This document shows, one piece after another, positions 8,402 through 17,133 of a stretch of 64,000 nucleotides of DNA. This stretch comes from Streptomyces violaceoruber. GTDB lineage: Bacteria > Actinomycetota > Actinomycetes > Streptomycetales > Streptomycetaceae. Position 1 is the first letter of the stretch. Every line of letters begins with the position of its first letter. A program made the position numbers and the translations under genes. The DNA is taken from the NCBI GenBank assembly GCA_000720805.1, contig JODI01000045.1, positions 1-64,000 of the forward strand, read 5' to 3'. The notes below the pieces were generated by a model. That model did no database searches. It saw only the letters and a list, made by a program, of their open reading frames with translations, and was not told the DNA's origin.

Positions 8402-9409
8402 ATGTGGCCAGGACAGCAGCAGCCGCCCGGGGGCGAGCAGAACCCGCAGCAGCACGACAACCCGTACCAGCAGCCGGGATACCAACAGCCGAATCCGTAC
8501 CAGCAGCCGGGGTATCAGCAGCCCAACACGTACGCGCAGCAGCCGCAGTGGGGCGCACCGGGACCGGTGGGCGCGCCCCAGCCGCCCTCCGGTGGTGGCG
8601 GGAACCGGACGAAGGTGGTCGCGATCGTGGCGGCCCTCGCGGTGGTCGCGGCGGCCGGTGTGACCGGTTTCCTGGTCCTGGGCGGGGACAAGGACGACGA
8701 GGCGGACGGCAAGGACACGAAGGCGTCGGCGAGCGCGTCGACCGAGCCGAGCGATTCGGCTTCGGCGTCCGCCTCCGCGGACGACCCGCGGGGCGGCGAG
8801 GCCGAGAAGGCGACCGTCGCGGGCTGGAAGGTCGTCGTGAACCCCAAGTGGGGTACAGCCTTCGACGTGCCGGCGGACTGGGAGGTGCAGCCCCCGACCT
8901 CGTCGATCGCCTTCGAGGAGGAGAACTCCGACGACCTCAAGCCGATCATCACGATGGGGGCGCCGGCGCTCCTCAAGTCCAACTGGTGCGAGTCCGACGA
9001 CGACAAGGACGGCCGCAAGGAGTCCATGTCGCTGGCCGCGACGGGCACCAAGGGGGCCAACGGCGCCAAGAACACCGACGTGATCGCGCTGAACACCCCG
9101 GCCTGGTGGGTCTACGGCGGGTACACCCAGCCTGACAAGAAGAGCATCACGGTCGCCAAGAAGGCCACGCCCTACACCACCGCGTCCGGCGTCAAGGGCA
9201 GCTACTCCTGGGCCTCGTCGACGAACACCCCCGCCAAGGGCAAGTGCATCACCGACGGCAAGGCGATCACGTTCGGCTTCAAGAACTCGGCCGGCGACTA
9301 CGTGTCGTGGAACTTCTACGGGGCCAAGGGCGTCAAGGAAGAGGTTTCCAAGGAGACCATCATGAAGATCCTCAGCACGGTACGGCTGCACGGGGACCCG
9401 ACGGACTGA
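8402..9409 (+). CDS. membrane-anchored protein with Q/P-rich N-terminus and extracytoplasmic domain (intact paralogue)
   Basis: 335 residues. A low-complexity Gln/Pro/Tyr cytoplasmic N-terminus with repeated YQQPGYQQPN-like units (about 1-65) leads into one transmembrane helix (VVAIVAALAVVAAAGVTGFL, about 75-95). After an acidic Ser/Ala-rich linker comes a globular outer domain of about 210 residues (AFDVPADWEVQ; later cysteines in SNWCES and GKCITDG could pair). The family is common but uncharacterised in Streptomyces. It is a tandem duplicate of the frameshifted gene just upstream; both begin MWPGQQ after nearly the same CCCATGTGGCCAGGACAGCA sequence. Function unknown. Confidence 0.85.
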   Translation: MWPGQQQPPGGEQNPQQHDNPYQQPGYQQPNPYQQPGYQQPNTYAQQPQWGAPGPVGAPQPPSGGGGNRTKVVAIVAALAVVAAAGVTGFLVLGGDKDDEADGKDTKASASASTEPSDSASASASADDPRGGEAEKATVAGWKVVVNPKWGTAFDVPADWEVQPPTSSIAFEEENSDDLKPIITMGAPALLKSNWCESDDDKDGRKESMSLAATGTKGANGAKNTDVIALNTPAWWVYGGYTQPDKKSITVAKKATPYTTASGVKGSYSWASSTNTPAKGKCITDGKAITFGFKNSAGDYVSWNFYGAKGVKEEVSKETIMKILSTVRLHGDPTD

Positions 9410-9678
9410 GCCCTCCCCGTACGCCGCCAACGACAGTCGGCGGAGTGAGGGTCCGGAGGCGACAGTCGGCCGGCGCCCCGAGCCGCCGCCGGCTCAGCGA
9501 CTTCTACGGCCCCTGTGCGCCCGCCCGGGAACCAGTCCTCCACGGAGGAGCTCACCGAGTGGCGGCTGTGGGTGACTCCTGTCTTTCTTGCGAGGAATCC
9601 CTCGCGTGCGCAGGCGGCGAGCCGGAACGAACAGGCCCGCCTGCTGGGGCAACGGCGGGGGAGCTGGCCTATGACGGC
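9410..9678. other. intergenic spacer with no recognised feature
   Basis: About 270 bp between convergent genes. A weak CCGCC/GGCGG hairpin at 9424-9443 follows the stop of the intact paralogue; no supported gene was seen. Confidence 0.4.
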
Positions 9679-10524
9679 TCAGCCGATGCCGAACGCCCCC
9701 TCGGGGGGTTCGGGTGACGGTACGGCGTCCTCGTCCCGCACCGGACCTGCCCCGTCGATGAAGTCCCTTAGGGCGGGCCCGTGTTCGACCCGGGCCGGGA
9801 AGGCGTCGGAGGCGGTGCGGCGGACCAGGGCGGACGTGTCGAGGGGGTGGTGGGCGGCGACGAGCACCGCGTTGCCGAAGCGGCGCCCGCGCAGCACACC
9901 CGGCTCGGCGATCAACACCAGCTCCTCGAAAACCGTGCCGAAGGTGGCGAGTTGGGAGCGCAGGAAGGCGAAGGGCGCGGCGTCGGCGAGGTTGGCCAGG
10001 TAGACCCCGTCACCCCGCAGGACCCGTGCGGCCTCACGTGCGTAGGCGACGGACGTCAGGTGCGCCGGAACCCGCGAACCGCCGAAGACGTCGGCGACCA
10101 GGACGTCGGCCGAGTCCGCCGGCGCCCCCTCCAGCCAGGCCCGGGCGTCCGCCGCGTGGACGGCCACCCCCGCCTCCTCCGGCAGCGGAAGATGCTCCAC
10201 GACCAGCTCCAGCAGGGCCCCGTCGGTCTCGACGACGTCCTGCCGGGAGCCGGGCCGGGTGACGGCCACGTACCGGGGAAGGGTGAGCGCGCCCCCACCG
10301 AGATGCAGCACATCCAGCGGACGCCCCGCCTCGGCCACGGTGTCCAGCACGTGCCCGAGCCGCCGCGCGTACTCGAACTCCAGATGCTCCGGCTCGTCCA
10401 GGTCGACGTACGACTGCGGCGCCCCGTCGACGGTCAACAACCAGGCCCGCTTCCGGTCGACGTCGGGCATCAGCTTGGCGACGCCTTGATCGACGGTGCG
10501 GGTGACGGGGATGGCTTCGTTCAC
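9679..10524 (-). CDS. spermidine-synthase-like Rossmann protein
   Basis: 281 residues from a GTG at 10524. Seen: a class-I methyltransferase/spermidine-synthase core with the nucleotide-binding loop LDVLHLGGGALTLPRYVA, an acidic strand end (VVETDGALLELV), ADARAWLE and ADVFGGSRVPAHLTS. The usual D-x-x-D-P catalytic segment of polyamine synthases is replaced by DVFGGSRVP, so true spermidine synthesis is doubtful. It lies 98 bp downstream of tuf3 on the same strand and could be its second cistron. Confidence 0.75.
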   Translation of the reverse strand: MNEAIPVTRTVDQGVAKLMPDVDRKRAWLLTVDGAPQSYVDLDEPEHLEFEYARRLGHVLDTVAEAGRPLDVLHLGGGALTLPRYVAVTRPGSRQDVVETDGALLELVVEHLPLPEEAGVAVHAADARAWLEGAPADSADVLVADVFGGSRVPAHLTSVAYAREAARVLRGDGVYLANLADAAPFAFLRSQLATFGTVFEELVLIAEPGVLRGRRFGNAVLVAAHHPLDTSALVRRTASDAFPARVEHGPALRDFIDGAGPVRDEDAVPSPEPPEGAFGIG

Positions 10525-10622
10525 GCGTCCATTGTGCCTATGTACGGCACGCCCGAAGGGACGCGGAGAACTGCGGGACCGGCCGGAACCGGCCCGCAGC
10601 CCCCCGCGCAGGGCAACCACCG

Positions 10623-11792
10623 TCACTCGACGGCGGTCACGGTCCCCGCCCCCACGGTCCGCCCGCCCTCACGGATGGCGAACCCGAGCCCCGGCTCGAG
10701 AGGCATGTCGCGCCCCAGGTCGACGGTCATGGTGACCGTCTCCCCGGGCCGGGCGACAGCGACCTCCCCGAGGTCCACGGAACCGACCACATCCGCCGTA
10801 CGGATGTAGAACTGCGGCCGATACCCCGTGGCGACCGGCGTCGACCGCCCGCCCTCACGCGTCGACAGCACATACACCTGCGCCGAGAACCGGCTCCGGG
10901 GCACCACACTCCCCGGCGCCGCCACGACCTGCCCGCGTCGGACGGAGTCCCGTGGCACACCGCGCAGCAGCAGCGCCACGTTGTCCCCGGCCTGCGCCTC
11001 CTCCATCGGCTTGCCGAAGGTCTCCAGCCCCGTGACCACCGTCTCCACGCCGGCCCCGAGCACCTCGACCCGGTCCCCGACGCGCACCGTGCCCCGCTCG
11101 ACGGCGCCGGTGACGACGGTCCCCCGGCCGGTGATGGTGAGCACGTTCTCGACCGGCATCAGGAAGGGCGCGTCCAGGTACCGCTCGGGCATCGGCACAT
11201 ACGTGTCCACCGCGTCGAGCAGCGCCTCGATCGAGGCCGTCCAGCGCGGGTCCCCCTCCAGGGCCCGGAGCCCCGACACCCGTACGACGGGCACGGCGTC
11301 GCCGCCGTAGCCGTGCTCGGTGAGCAGGTCGCGGACCTCCAGCTCGACCAGGTCGATGAGCTCCTCGTCGCCCGCGTCGGCCTTGTTGAGGGCGACGACG
11401 ACGTGGTCGACGCCGACCTGACGGGCCAGCAGCACGTGTTCGGCGGTCTGCGGCATGATCCCGTCGAGCGCGGAGACGACGAGGATCGCCCCGTCGAGCT
11501 GCGCGGCACCGGTGACCATGTTCTTGACGTAGTCGGCGTGCCCCGGCATGTCCACGTGCGCGTAGTGCCGGGTGTCCGTCTCGTACTCGACGTGCGCGAT
11601 GTTGATGGTGATGCCGCGGGCGGCCTCCTCCGGCGCCCGGTCGATGCGGTCGAACGGCACGAACGTGCCGGAGCCGCGCTCGGCGAGCACCTTGGTGATG
11701 GCGGCGGTCAGGGTGGTCTTGCCGTGGTCGACATGGCCCATCGTGCCGATGTTCAGATGCGGTTTGGTGCGGATGTACGCCGTCTTGGACAT
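10623..11792 (-). CDS. tuf3: divergent elongation factor Tu (EF-Tu3 type)
   Basis: 389 residues covering all three EF-Tu domains. GTPase motifs: GHVDHGKT (G1, residues 19-26), DMPGH (G3), NKAD (G4), SGL (G5). Ordinary EF-Tu has DCPGH; here Cys is Met, and no cysteine occurs anywhere in the protein. It is far more divergent than a housekeeping tuf copy and not next to fus or ribosomal genes. It therefore matches the third EF-Tu of streptomycetes (tuf3 in S. coelicolor and S. ramocissimus), reported to be stringent-response dependent rather than constitutive. The start has GAGGT six bases upstream. The leader of about 330 bp contains inverted repeats. Confidence 0.93.
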   Translation of the reverse strand: MSKTAYIRTKPHLNIGTMGHVDHGKTTLTAAITKVLAERGSGTFVPFDRIDRAPEEAARGITINIAHVEYETDTRHYAHVDMPGHADYVKNMVTGAAQLDGAILVVSALDGIMPQTAEHVLLARQVGVDHVVVALNKADAGDEELIDLVELEVRDLLTEHGYGGDAVPVVRVSGLRALEGDPRWTASIEALLDAVDTYVPMPERYLDAPFLMPVENVLTITGRGTVVTGAVERGTVRVGDRVEVLGAGVETVVTGLETFGKPMEEAQAGDNVALLLRGVPRDSVRRGQVVAAPGSVVPRSRFSAQVYVLSTREGGRSTPVATGYRPQFYIRTADVVGSVDLGEVAVARPGETVTMTVDLGRDMPLEPGLGFAIREGGRTVGAGTVTAVE

Positions 11793-12119
11793 GGCGGTAC
11801 CTCGAAGCCTCTGGTCGGAAAAGATCTCTCCTGGGAGAGGGGGACCCCAAGGACTCGCCGACCCTCCCCCTGCGGGGTCCGCCGGACGATCCGGGGAGGG
11901 TCAGCTTCGGGCGCCGTCGACTGCGGCGAGGAAATCGGGAACGGCAGCCTTCGGGGCATCCGCGACCGCGGATGCTGCGAGGAGGAAGGCGTACCGGAAC
12001 ATGACGCAGATCATTGCTGACGCGTCGTCGCACGTCGAATGGTTTTTCGCGGTGCCGGATCCCCACAACGGACCGGATCCATACGGCGATCACACACGTG
12101 AGTCGGTTACCGTCACTGA
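11793..12119. promoter_or_regulatory. divergent promoter region and structured tuf3 leader
   Basis: 327 bp between tuf3 and the TVP38-like gene. Seen: a 10-bp inverted repeat GACCCTCCCC (11860-11869) / GGGGAGGGTC (11893-11902), and a small CTCTCC/GGAGAG hairpin at 11826-11839 close to tuf3. The repeats could fold in the tuf3 leader RNA. The AT-richer part around 12000-12060 is likely promoter DNA. No coding sequence is supported. Confidence 0.5.
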
Positions 12120-12908
12120 ATGCTCGATGCCACCACCCGCTCTGGGGGCACCGCCACGGCCTCTCCCCGGGCCACCGCCACCGAACTCGCCGTCGCCGCG
12201 GAGCTCGCCACCGTCGCCCCCGCCCCGGTGGGCCTCACCGCCCGCTGCACGAGAGTGCTGTTGTCGCCCTGGTCGCGCCTGTCCCTGCTCATCGCCCTGC
12301 TCGCCGGCGCCGCCTCGGCCGTTCTGCTCTTCGAACCGCAGCGGCTGCTGGCGGACGGCTGGCCGCCGCAACTCGGCGGAGCCGCGGCGGCGGTGGTCTT
12401 CGGGGTGGCGTACGGGCTGTGCACGGTCGCCTTCGTACCCCGCCCCCTGCTGAACCTGGCGGCGGGCGCCCTCTTCGGCTCCCAGCTCGGGCTCGGCACG
12501 GCCCTCGCGGGCACGGTGCTCGGCGCCGGTGTCGCCTTCGGGCTGGGCCGGATACTCGGCCAGGACGCGCTGCGTCCGCTGTTGCGCGGTCGGTGGCTGA
12601 AGGCCGCGGACGGGCAGCTCAGCCGGCACGGCTTCCGTTCGATGCTGGCGGCCCGGCTGTTCCCCGGGGTGCCGTTCTGGGCCGCCAACTACTGTGCGGC
12701 CGTCTCCCGCATGAGCACCGTCTCGTTCCTGGTGGCGACGGCGCTCGGCTCGATCCCGAACACCGCCGCCTACGTCGTCGCCGGCGCCCGTGCCTCGGCG
12801 CCGACCTCGCCCGCCTTCCTGATCGCGATGGCCTGCATCGCGCTGCCTGCGCTGGTGGGCGCGGTGGTGGCCTGGCGCAAGCGCCACCACCTGCGCGGGG
12901 TGCGGTAA
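12120..12908 (+). CDS. TVP38/TMEM64-family membrane protein
   Basis: 262 residues. After about 45 residues of Ala/Thr-rich N-terminus come six or so hydrophobic segments with the family's VPRPLLNLAAGALFGSQLG and AARLFPGVPFWAANYCAAVS stretches and a central polar GRILGQDALRPLLRGRW region. The family is related to DedA and lies in the cytoplasmic membrane, with a probable lipid-handling role. Divergent from tuf3 and convergent with the thiolase gene. Function in streptomycetes unknown. Confidence 0.85.
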   Translation: MLDATTRSGGTATASPRATATELAVAAELATVAPAPVGLTARCTRVLLSPWSRLSLLIALLAGAASAVLLFEPQRLLADGWPPQLGGAAAAVVFGVAYGLCTVAFVPRPLLNLAAGALFGSQLGLGTALAGTVLGAGVAFGLGRILGQDALRPLLRGRWLKAADGQLSRHGFRSMLAARLFPGVPFWAANYCAAVSRMSTVSFLVATALGSIPNTAAYVVAGARASAPTSPAFLIAMACIALPALVGAVVAWRKRHHLRGVR

Positions 12909-12959
12909 CTCCGCAACCCGCTTGCACGGGCTCCAGTTGTCCGGTGACAGGGACTCCGG

Positions 12960-14129
12960 TTACACGGACTCCAGAATCATCGCGTTGGCGAGACCGCCCG
13001 CCTCGCACATCGTCTGCAGGGCGTAGCGCGCGCCGCGCTCCCGCATCGCGTGTACGAGGGTGGTCGTCAGCCGGGTGCCGCTCGCGCCGAGCGGGTGGCC
13101 GAGGGCGATCGCGCCGCCGTGCACGTTGACCTTGGCGAGGTCGGCGCCGGTCTCCTGCTGCCAGGCCAGGACCACGCTGGAGAACGCCTCGTTGACCTCG
13201 AACAGGTCGATGTCGTCGAGGGTGAGACCGGCCCGGCTCAGAACCTTCTCGGTGGCCGGGACGACGCCGGTGAGCATCAGGATCGGGTCGGAGCCAGTGA
13301 CGGCGAAGCTGTGCAGACGGGCAAGGGGGCGCAGGCCGAGCCGGGCCGCGGTCTCGCTCGACGTGATGAGGACGGCGGACGCGCCGTCGTTGATCGGGCT
13401 GGCGTTGCCCGCGGTGACGTTCCACTCGATCTGCGGGAAGCGTTCGGCGAAGTACGGGTCGTGGTAGGCGGGCTTGAGGCCGGCGAGGATCTCGGCGGTG
13501 CTGCCCGGTCGTACGCACTCGTCGCGTGAGACGCCGTCCAGCGGTGCCACCTCGGCGTCGAAGAGACCGGCGTCCCAGGCCGCGGCGGCCTTGTGGTGCG
13601 AGGAGACCGCGAAGGCGTCCATCCGGTCGCGGGTGAGGGACCACTTGGCTGCGATGAGTTCGGCGCTGATCCCCTGCGGGACGAGTCCTTCCTTGTACCG
13701 CTCGGCGACTCCGGGCCCGAACGGGTCCTTGCCCTCGGGCACGTTCGACCACATCGGCACCCGGCTCATGGACTCGACACCGCAGGCGACGACCAGGTCG
13801 TACGCGCCCGCGATGACGCCCTGCGCCGCGAAGTGCACGGCCTGCTGGGAAGAGCCGCACTGGCGGTCCACGGTGGTCGCGGGGACGCTCTCCGGGAAGC
13901 CCGCGGACAGGGCGGCGTACCTGGTGGTGTTCATGGCCTGCTCGCCGACCTGGTCGACGGTGCCGCCGATGACGTCGTCAATCAGGGCCGGGTCGACACC
14001 GGACCGCTCGACGAGCGTGCGCAGGGTGTGGGCGAGGAGCTCCACGGGGTGGATGTGCGCGAGGGCGCCGTTCGGTTTGCCCTTGGCTATCGGAGTGCGT
14101 ACGGCTTCGACGATCACTGCGTCACGCAT
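12960..14129 (-). CDS. acetyl-CoA acetyltransferase (thiolase)
   Basis: 389 residues, standard thiolase length. Acyl-accepting Cys91 lies in DRQCGSSQQA, the catalytic His in NVHGGAIALGHPLGASG, and the second Cys in QTMCEAGGLANA near the C-terminus. It degrades 3-ketoacyl-CoA or condenses acetyl-CoA. The start is ATG 14129 with GGAGGCGGCACC ahead of it; longer in-frame extensions run into the divergent regulator. Divergent transcription with an HxlR regulator at 14247 and repeats between them suggest regulated beta-oxidation use. Chain-length preference cannot be read. Confidence 0.92.
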   Translation of the reverse strand: MRDAVIVEAVRTPIAKGKPNGALAHIHPVELLAHTLRTLVERSGVDPALIDDVIGGTVDQVGEQAMNTTRYAALSAGFPESVPATTVDRQCGSSQQAVHFAAQGVIAGAYDLVVACGVESMSRVPMWSNVPEGKDPFGPGVAERYKEGLVPQGISAELIAAKWSLTRDRMDAFAVSSHHKAAAAWDAGLFDAEVAPLDGVSRDECVRPGSTAEILAGLKPAYHDPYFAERFPQIEWNVTAGNASPINDGASAVLITSSETAARLGLRPLARLHSFAVTGSDPILMLTGVVPATEKVLSRAGLTLDDIDLFEVNEAFSSVVLAWQQETGADLAKVNVHGGAIALGHPLGASGTRLTTTLVHAMRERGARYALQTMCEAGGLANAMILESV

Positions 14130-14199
14130 GGTGCCGCCTCCACGATTACCGGTGAGTAGGAAATCCGGACTCACCATAACTCCGCGAGTTGGAAAAACA

Positions 14200-14230
14200 A
14201 ACCCTCTGAGGGTTGGACAATCAAACCCTC
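14200..14230. promoter_or_regulatory. operator-like repeats and promoter between thiolase and hxlR-type gene
   Basis: AACCCTC-T-GAGGGTT is a perfect 15-bp dyad (14200-14214), and a third AAACCCTC half-site is at 14223-14230. TTGGAC (14213-14218) and TAGACT (14234-14239) resemble -35/-10 boxes with a short 15-bp spacer, so repressor binding would cover the -35 box of the regulator gene. Confidence 0.55.
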
Positions 14231-14246
14231 CCCTAGACTGAACGTC

Positions 14247-14717
14247 ATGGCCGCCCCGAAAGACCCTCGCCCCTGCTCGATCGCCGACACCCTGGCACTC
14301 GTCGGCGAGAAGTACTCCCTGCTCGTCCTGCGGGAGGCATGCCTGGGCAACGGCCGCTTCGACCAGCTCGTGCGCAACATCGGCGCCCCGCGCGACGTCC
14401 TCGCGACGCGGCTGCGCCGGCTCGTGGACGCCGGCATCCTGACCAAGCGGGCCTACAGCGAGCGGCCGCAGCGCTTCGAGTACCGGCCCACGCAGGCGGG
14501 GCTGGAGCTGGAGCCGGTCCTGATGACGCTGATGGCCTGGGGCGACCGGCACCTCCACCGCGACGACGACCGTCCGATGGTGGTCGAGCACGCCTGCGGC
14601 CACGAACTGGTTCCGGTCGTGACCTGCCGGGCCTGCGGAGAGCCGGTCCACCACGATGATCTGACGGCCCGTCCGCAGGCACCGGGGTGGACGGTGGCGG
14701 GCCCGACGGCCGCGTAG
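14247..14717 (+). CDS. HxlR-family winged-helix regulator
   Basis: 156 residues. The typical HxlR start (CSIADTLALVGEKYSLLVLRE), wing region (RFEYRPTQAGLELEPVL) and Cys-rich tail (HACGHELVPVVTCRACGEPV, about residues 113-132) are visible; the four cysteines could bind metal or sense redox. The ATG lies only 7 bp after a TAGACT -10 box and has no ribosome-binding site, pointing to a leaderless mRNA. It probably controls the divergent thiolase through the GAGGGTT repeats. Confidence 0.9.
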   Translation: MAAPKDPRPCSIADTLALVGEKYSLLVLREACLGNGRFDQLVRNIGAPRDVLATRLRRLVDAGILTKRAYSERPQRFEYRPTQAGLELEPVLMTLMAWGDRHLHRDDDRPMVVEHACGHELVPVVTCRACGEPVHHDDLTARPQAPGWTVAGPTAA

Positions 14718-14897
14718 CCACGGCCCGTCGCCACCCGGCCCTCCCGCCGAATTCCTCGGCCGTCACCACCAAACCCCTGTGGCGGGGCTGTCACTTCAGG
14801 ACGCTACGCTGCCCCTCAGCACTTCCGATCACCGCGCCCGCCGGCTCGGTGTGCCCGTCGCTCCTCACCACGATCAGCGCTTGGACTCCGTTACTTC

Positions 14898-15773
14898 ATG
14901 TCTTGGTTTGAATCCCTCATCCTCGGACTCGTCCAGGGACTGACCGAGTTCCTCCCCGTCTCCTCCAGCGCGCATCTGCGTCTGACGGCGGCCTTCTCGG
15001 GATGGAACGACCCCGGCGCCGCCTTCACCGCGATCACCCAGATCGGGACCGAGGCCGCCGTGCTGATCTATTTCCGCAAGGACATCGGCCGGATCATCTC
15101 GGCGTGGGGGCGTTCACTGGCCAGCAAGGAGATGCGCGCGAACCACGACGCGCAGATGGGCTGGCTGGTGATCGTCGGCTCGATCCCCATCGGTGTGCTC
15201 GGGGTGACCCTCAAGGACCAGATCGAGGGGCCGTTCCGCGATCTGCGGATCACCGCGACGATGCTGATCGTCGTCGGCGTGATCATCGGCGTCGCCGACC
15301 GGCTGGCGGCGCGCGACGAGCAGGGCGGCCGGCACCGGGCGCCCAAGCAGCGCAAAACCCTCGAGAACCTGGGCACCCGGGACGGCCTGATCTTCGGCCT
15401 CTGCCAGGCCTGCGCTCTCATCCCGGGCGTCTCCCGCTCCGGCGCCACCATCAGCGGCGGCCTGTTCATGGGCTACAAGCGCGAGGCCGCGGCCCGTTAC
15501 TCCTTCCTCCTCGCGATCCCCGCCGTGCTCGCCTCCGGCCTGTTCGAACTCAAGGACGCGATGGAGAGCGGCCATGTCTCCTGGGGCCCGACGATCTTCG
15601 CCACGGTGATCGCCTTCGGCTCCGGATACGCGGTCATCGCATGGTTCATGAAGTTCATCTCCACCAAGAGCTTCATGCCCTTCGTCTGGTACCGCATCGC
15701 CCTCGGCATCCTGGTGATCGTGCTGGTCAGCATGGGCGCGCTGAGCCCTCACGCGGCGGAGTCGGCGGGCTGA
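14898..15773 (+). CDS. uppP: undecaprenyl-diphosphatase UppP (BacA)
   Basis: 291 residues, polytopic. Both signature regions are present: GLTEFLPVSSSAHL near residue 15-30 and PGVSRSGATISGGLFMGYKR near 180. It removes a phosphate from undecaprenyl diphosphate at the membrane, recycling the cell-wall lipid carrier and giving bacitracin tolerance. A hydrophilic insert (DEQGGRHRAPKQRK) lies in the central loop. It stands alone. Confidence 0.95.
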   Translation: MSWFESLILGLVQGLTEFLPVSSSAHLRLTAAFSGWNDPGAAFTAITQIGTEAAVLIYFRKDIGRIISAWGRSLASKEMRANHDAQMGWLVIVGSIPIGVLGVTLKDQIEGPFRDLRITATMLIVVGVIIGVADRLAARDEQGGRHRAPKQRKTLENLGTRDGLIFGLCQACALIPGVSRSGATISGGLFMGYKREAAARYSFLLAIPAVLASGLFELKDAMESGHVSWGPTIFATVIAFGSGYAVIAWFMKFISTKSFMPFVWYRIALGILVIVLVSMGALSPHAAESAG

Positions 15774-15900
15774 ATCGGCGCGGCCGCCAAGCGGACCACG
15801 GCACTCGACGCTGCGGCCCTCCCCACCCGTGACCAATCACATACGACTTGAGTAGCCATCCGGTAGCGCACTGTCAGTGCTTGCCCCTAGGCTTGTGCGC

Positions 15901-16080
15901 ATGTCCCCCGACTCCGTCACTCCTGGTTCCGTGCGGTCTGCTGCCGAGTTGAACGAGCAGATCCGAACCCTCTGGATGCGCGCGGGCGGCACCCTCTCGG
16001 CCCAGGAGCGCGTGGAATACGAGCTGTTGGTGGTCGAGTGGGCGGCCGCGATCCGCGGCGAGGTCATCGAGGCGGCCTGA
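15901..16080 (+). CDS. small conserved hypothetical protein (59 aa)
   Basis: 59 residues, mostly helical and amphipathic (AAELNEQIRTLWMRAGGTLS, then VEYELLVVEWAAAIRGEV). TAGGCT at 15888-15893 sits 7 bp before the ATG with no ribosome-binding site, so the message is probably leaderless. A strong terminator hairpin follows the stop directly, supporting an independent gene. I do not recognise a family with known function. Confidence 0.7.
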   Translation: MSPDSVTPGSVRSAAELNEQIRTLWMRAGGTLSAQERVEYELLVVEWAAAIRGEVIEAA

Positions 16081-16081
16081 G

Positions 16082-16106
16082 CGTGAGGAGGCTTCGCCTC
16101 CTCACG
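16082..16106 (+). terminator. hairpin terminator after the 59-residue gene
   Basis: CGTGAGGAGGC / GCCTCCTCACG, a perfect 11-bp stem with a 3-nt loop, starting one base after the stop codon. Confidence 0.85.
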
Positions 16107-16195
16107 ACAGACCTCCGGAATGCAGACCTCCGGGGGTGCCGAACTCCCGGAATGCAGACCTCCCGCAATGCAGACATCCGGGAATCGCCTGAACT
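16107..16195. repeat. degenerate short repeats containing GCAGACCTCC
   Basis: Three or four imperfect copies of a GGAATGCAGACCTCC-like unit lie between the terminator and the end of the SDR gene. Role unknown. Confidence 0.5.
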
Positions 16196-16211
16196 CTCCG
16201 GGAGCGGCTCC

Positions 16212-16952
16212 TCACCGGCCGCCCGACACCCGCAGCACCGCTCCCGTCGCGTACGAGGAGTCCGGCGACATCAGCCAGGCGATCGCCGCCGCGATCTCCT
16301 CGGCCTGCCCCGGTCGACGCAGCGGAATCGTGCCGGCCGCGCGCCGGGGCCGGTCCGGGTCGCCCATCGTCGCGTGCATCTCCGTGTCGATCACTCCCGG
16401 GGCGACCGCGTTGACCCGGACCCCGTCCGGACCGAGTTCCTTGGCCAGCCCCAGGGTCAGCGCGTCGACGGCGGCCTTGGTCGCCGCGTAGTGGACGTAC
16501 TCCCCGGGGCTCCCGAGGGTCGCCGCGGCCGAGGACACGTTCACGATCACACCGCTGCCCCGGGCCGTCATCAGCTGCGCGGCCCGCCGTGAACACAGCA
16601 GCGTGCCCACCAGATTGACGTCCACGACCCGGCGCAGGTTCTCGGTGTCCACCTCGGTGAACCGTCCCAACGGACCCGTGACCGCCGCGTTGTTGACCAG
16701 GCCCGTCACCGGCCCGAGCCACTCCTCGGCCACATCGAAGAGCCGCTCGACATCCGTCTCGACCGCGGTGTCCGCCCGTATGGCGACACTCCGCCGCCCG
16801 GCCCTGCGCACCCCCTCCACCACGGAGTCGGCGGCCGCCGCGTCCCGCACGTACCCCACCACCACGTCATGGCCGTCCGCAGCGAGCCGCAGACAGGTGG
16901 CGGCTCCGATCCCCCTGCTTCCGCCCGTGACGACTGTGACGGAACCTGCCAT
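16212..16952 (-). CDS. short-chain dehydrogenase/reductase
   Basis: 246 residues, classical SDR. The cofactor motif TGGSRGIG lies at the N-terminus, with NNAA, the active-site Ser in VNVSSAAATLG, YVHYAATKAA with the catalytic Tyr-x-x-x-Lys, and a C-terminal SPDSSYATGAVLRVSGG. Probably NADP-dependent given the neutral second strand (VVVGYVRD). Substrate unknown; convergent with the 59-residue gene and divergent from the NTF2-like gene. Confidence 0.9.
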   Translation of the reverse strand: MAGSVTVVTGGSRGIGAATCLRLAADGHDVVVGYVRDAAAADSVVEGVRRAGRRSVAIRADTAVETDVERLFDVAEEWLGPVTGLVNNAAVTGPLGRFTEVDTENLRRVVDVNLVGTLLCSRRAAQLMTARGSGVIVNVSSAAATLGSPGEYVHYAATKAAVDALTLGLAKELGPDGVRVNAVAPGVIDTEMHATMGDPDRPRRAAGTIPLRRPGQAEEIAAAIAWLMSPDSSYATGAVLRVSGGR

Positions 16953-17133
16953 GAGTACCTCCCGCGAACGAGGACCAATGATCGATCATCGATCACCCTA
17001 CGGCCGTTCCTGTGCGGCCGTCACGCGCGTCGCCCGTTCTCCCCGCAGGCCCAAGGAACCGTGAGGCCCGCCCGGAAGCCGTGCGGCTGACGGCCGCCGA
17101 AATCACCGCGTCCCCCTTGGCGCAGCCCCCGCC

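Noticed and set aside
12960..14654. Longer thiolase start reaching across the HxlR-type gene
   Set aside because: ATG 14129 has a strong ribosome-binding site and gives the standard thiolase N-terminus.
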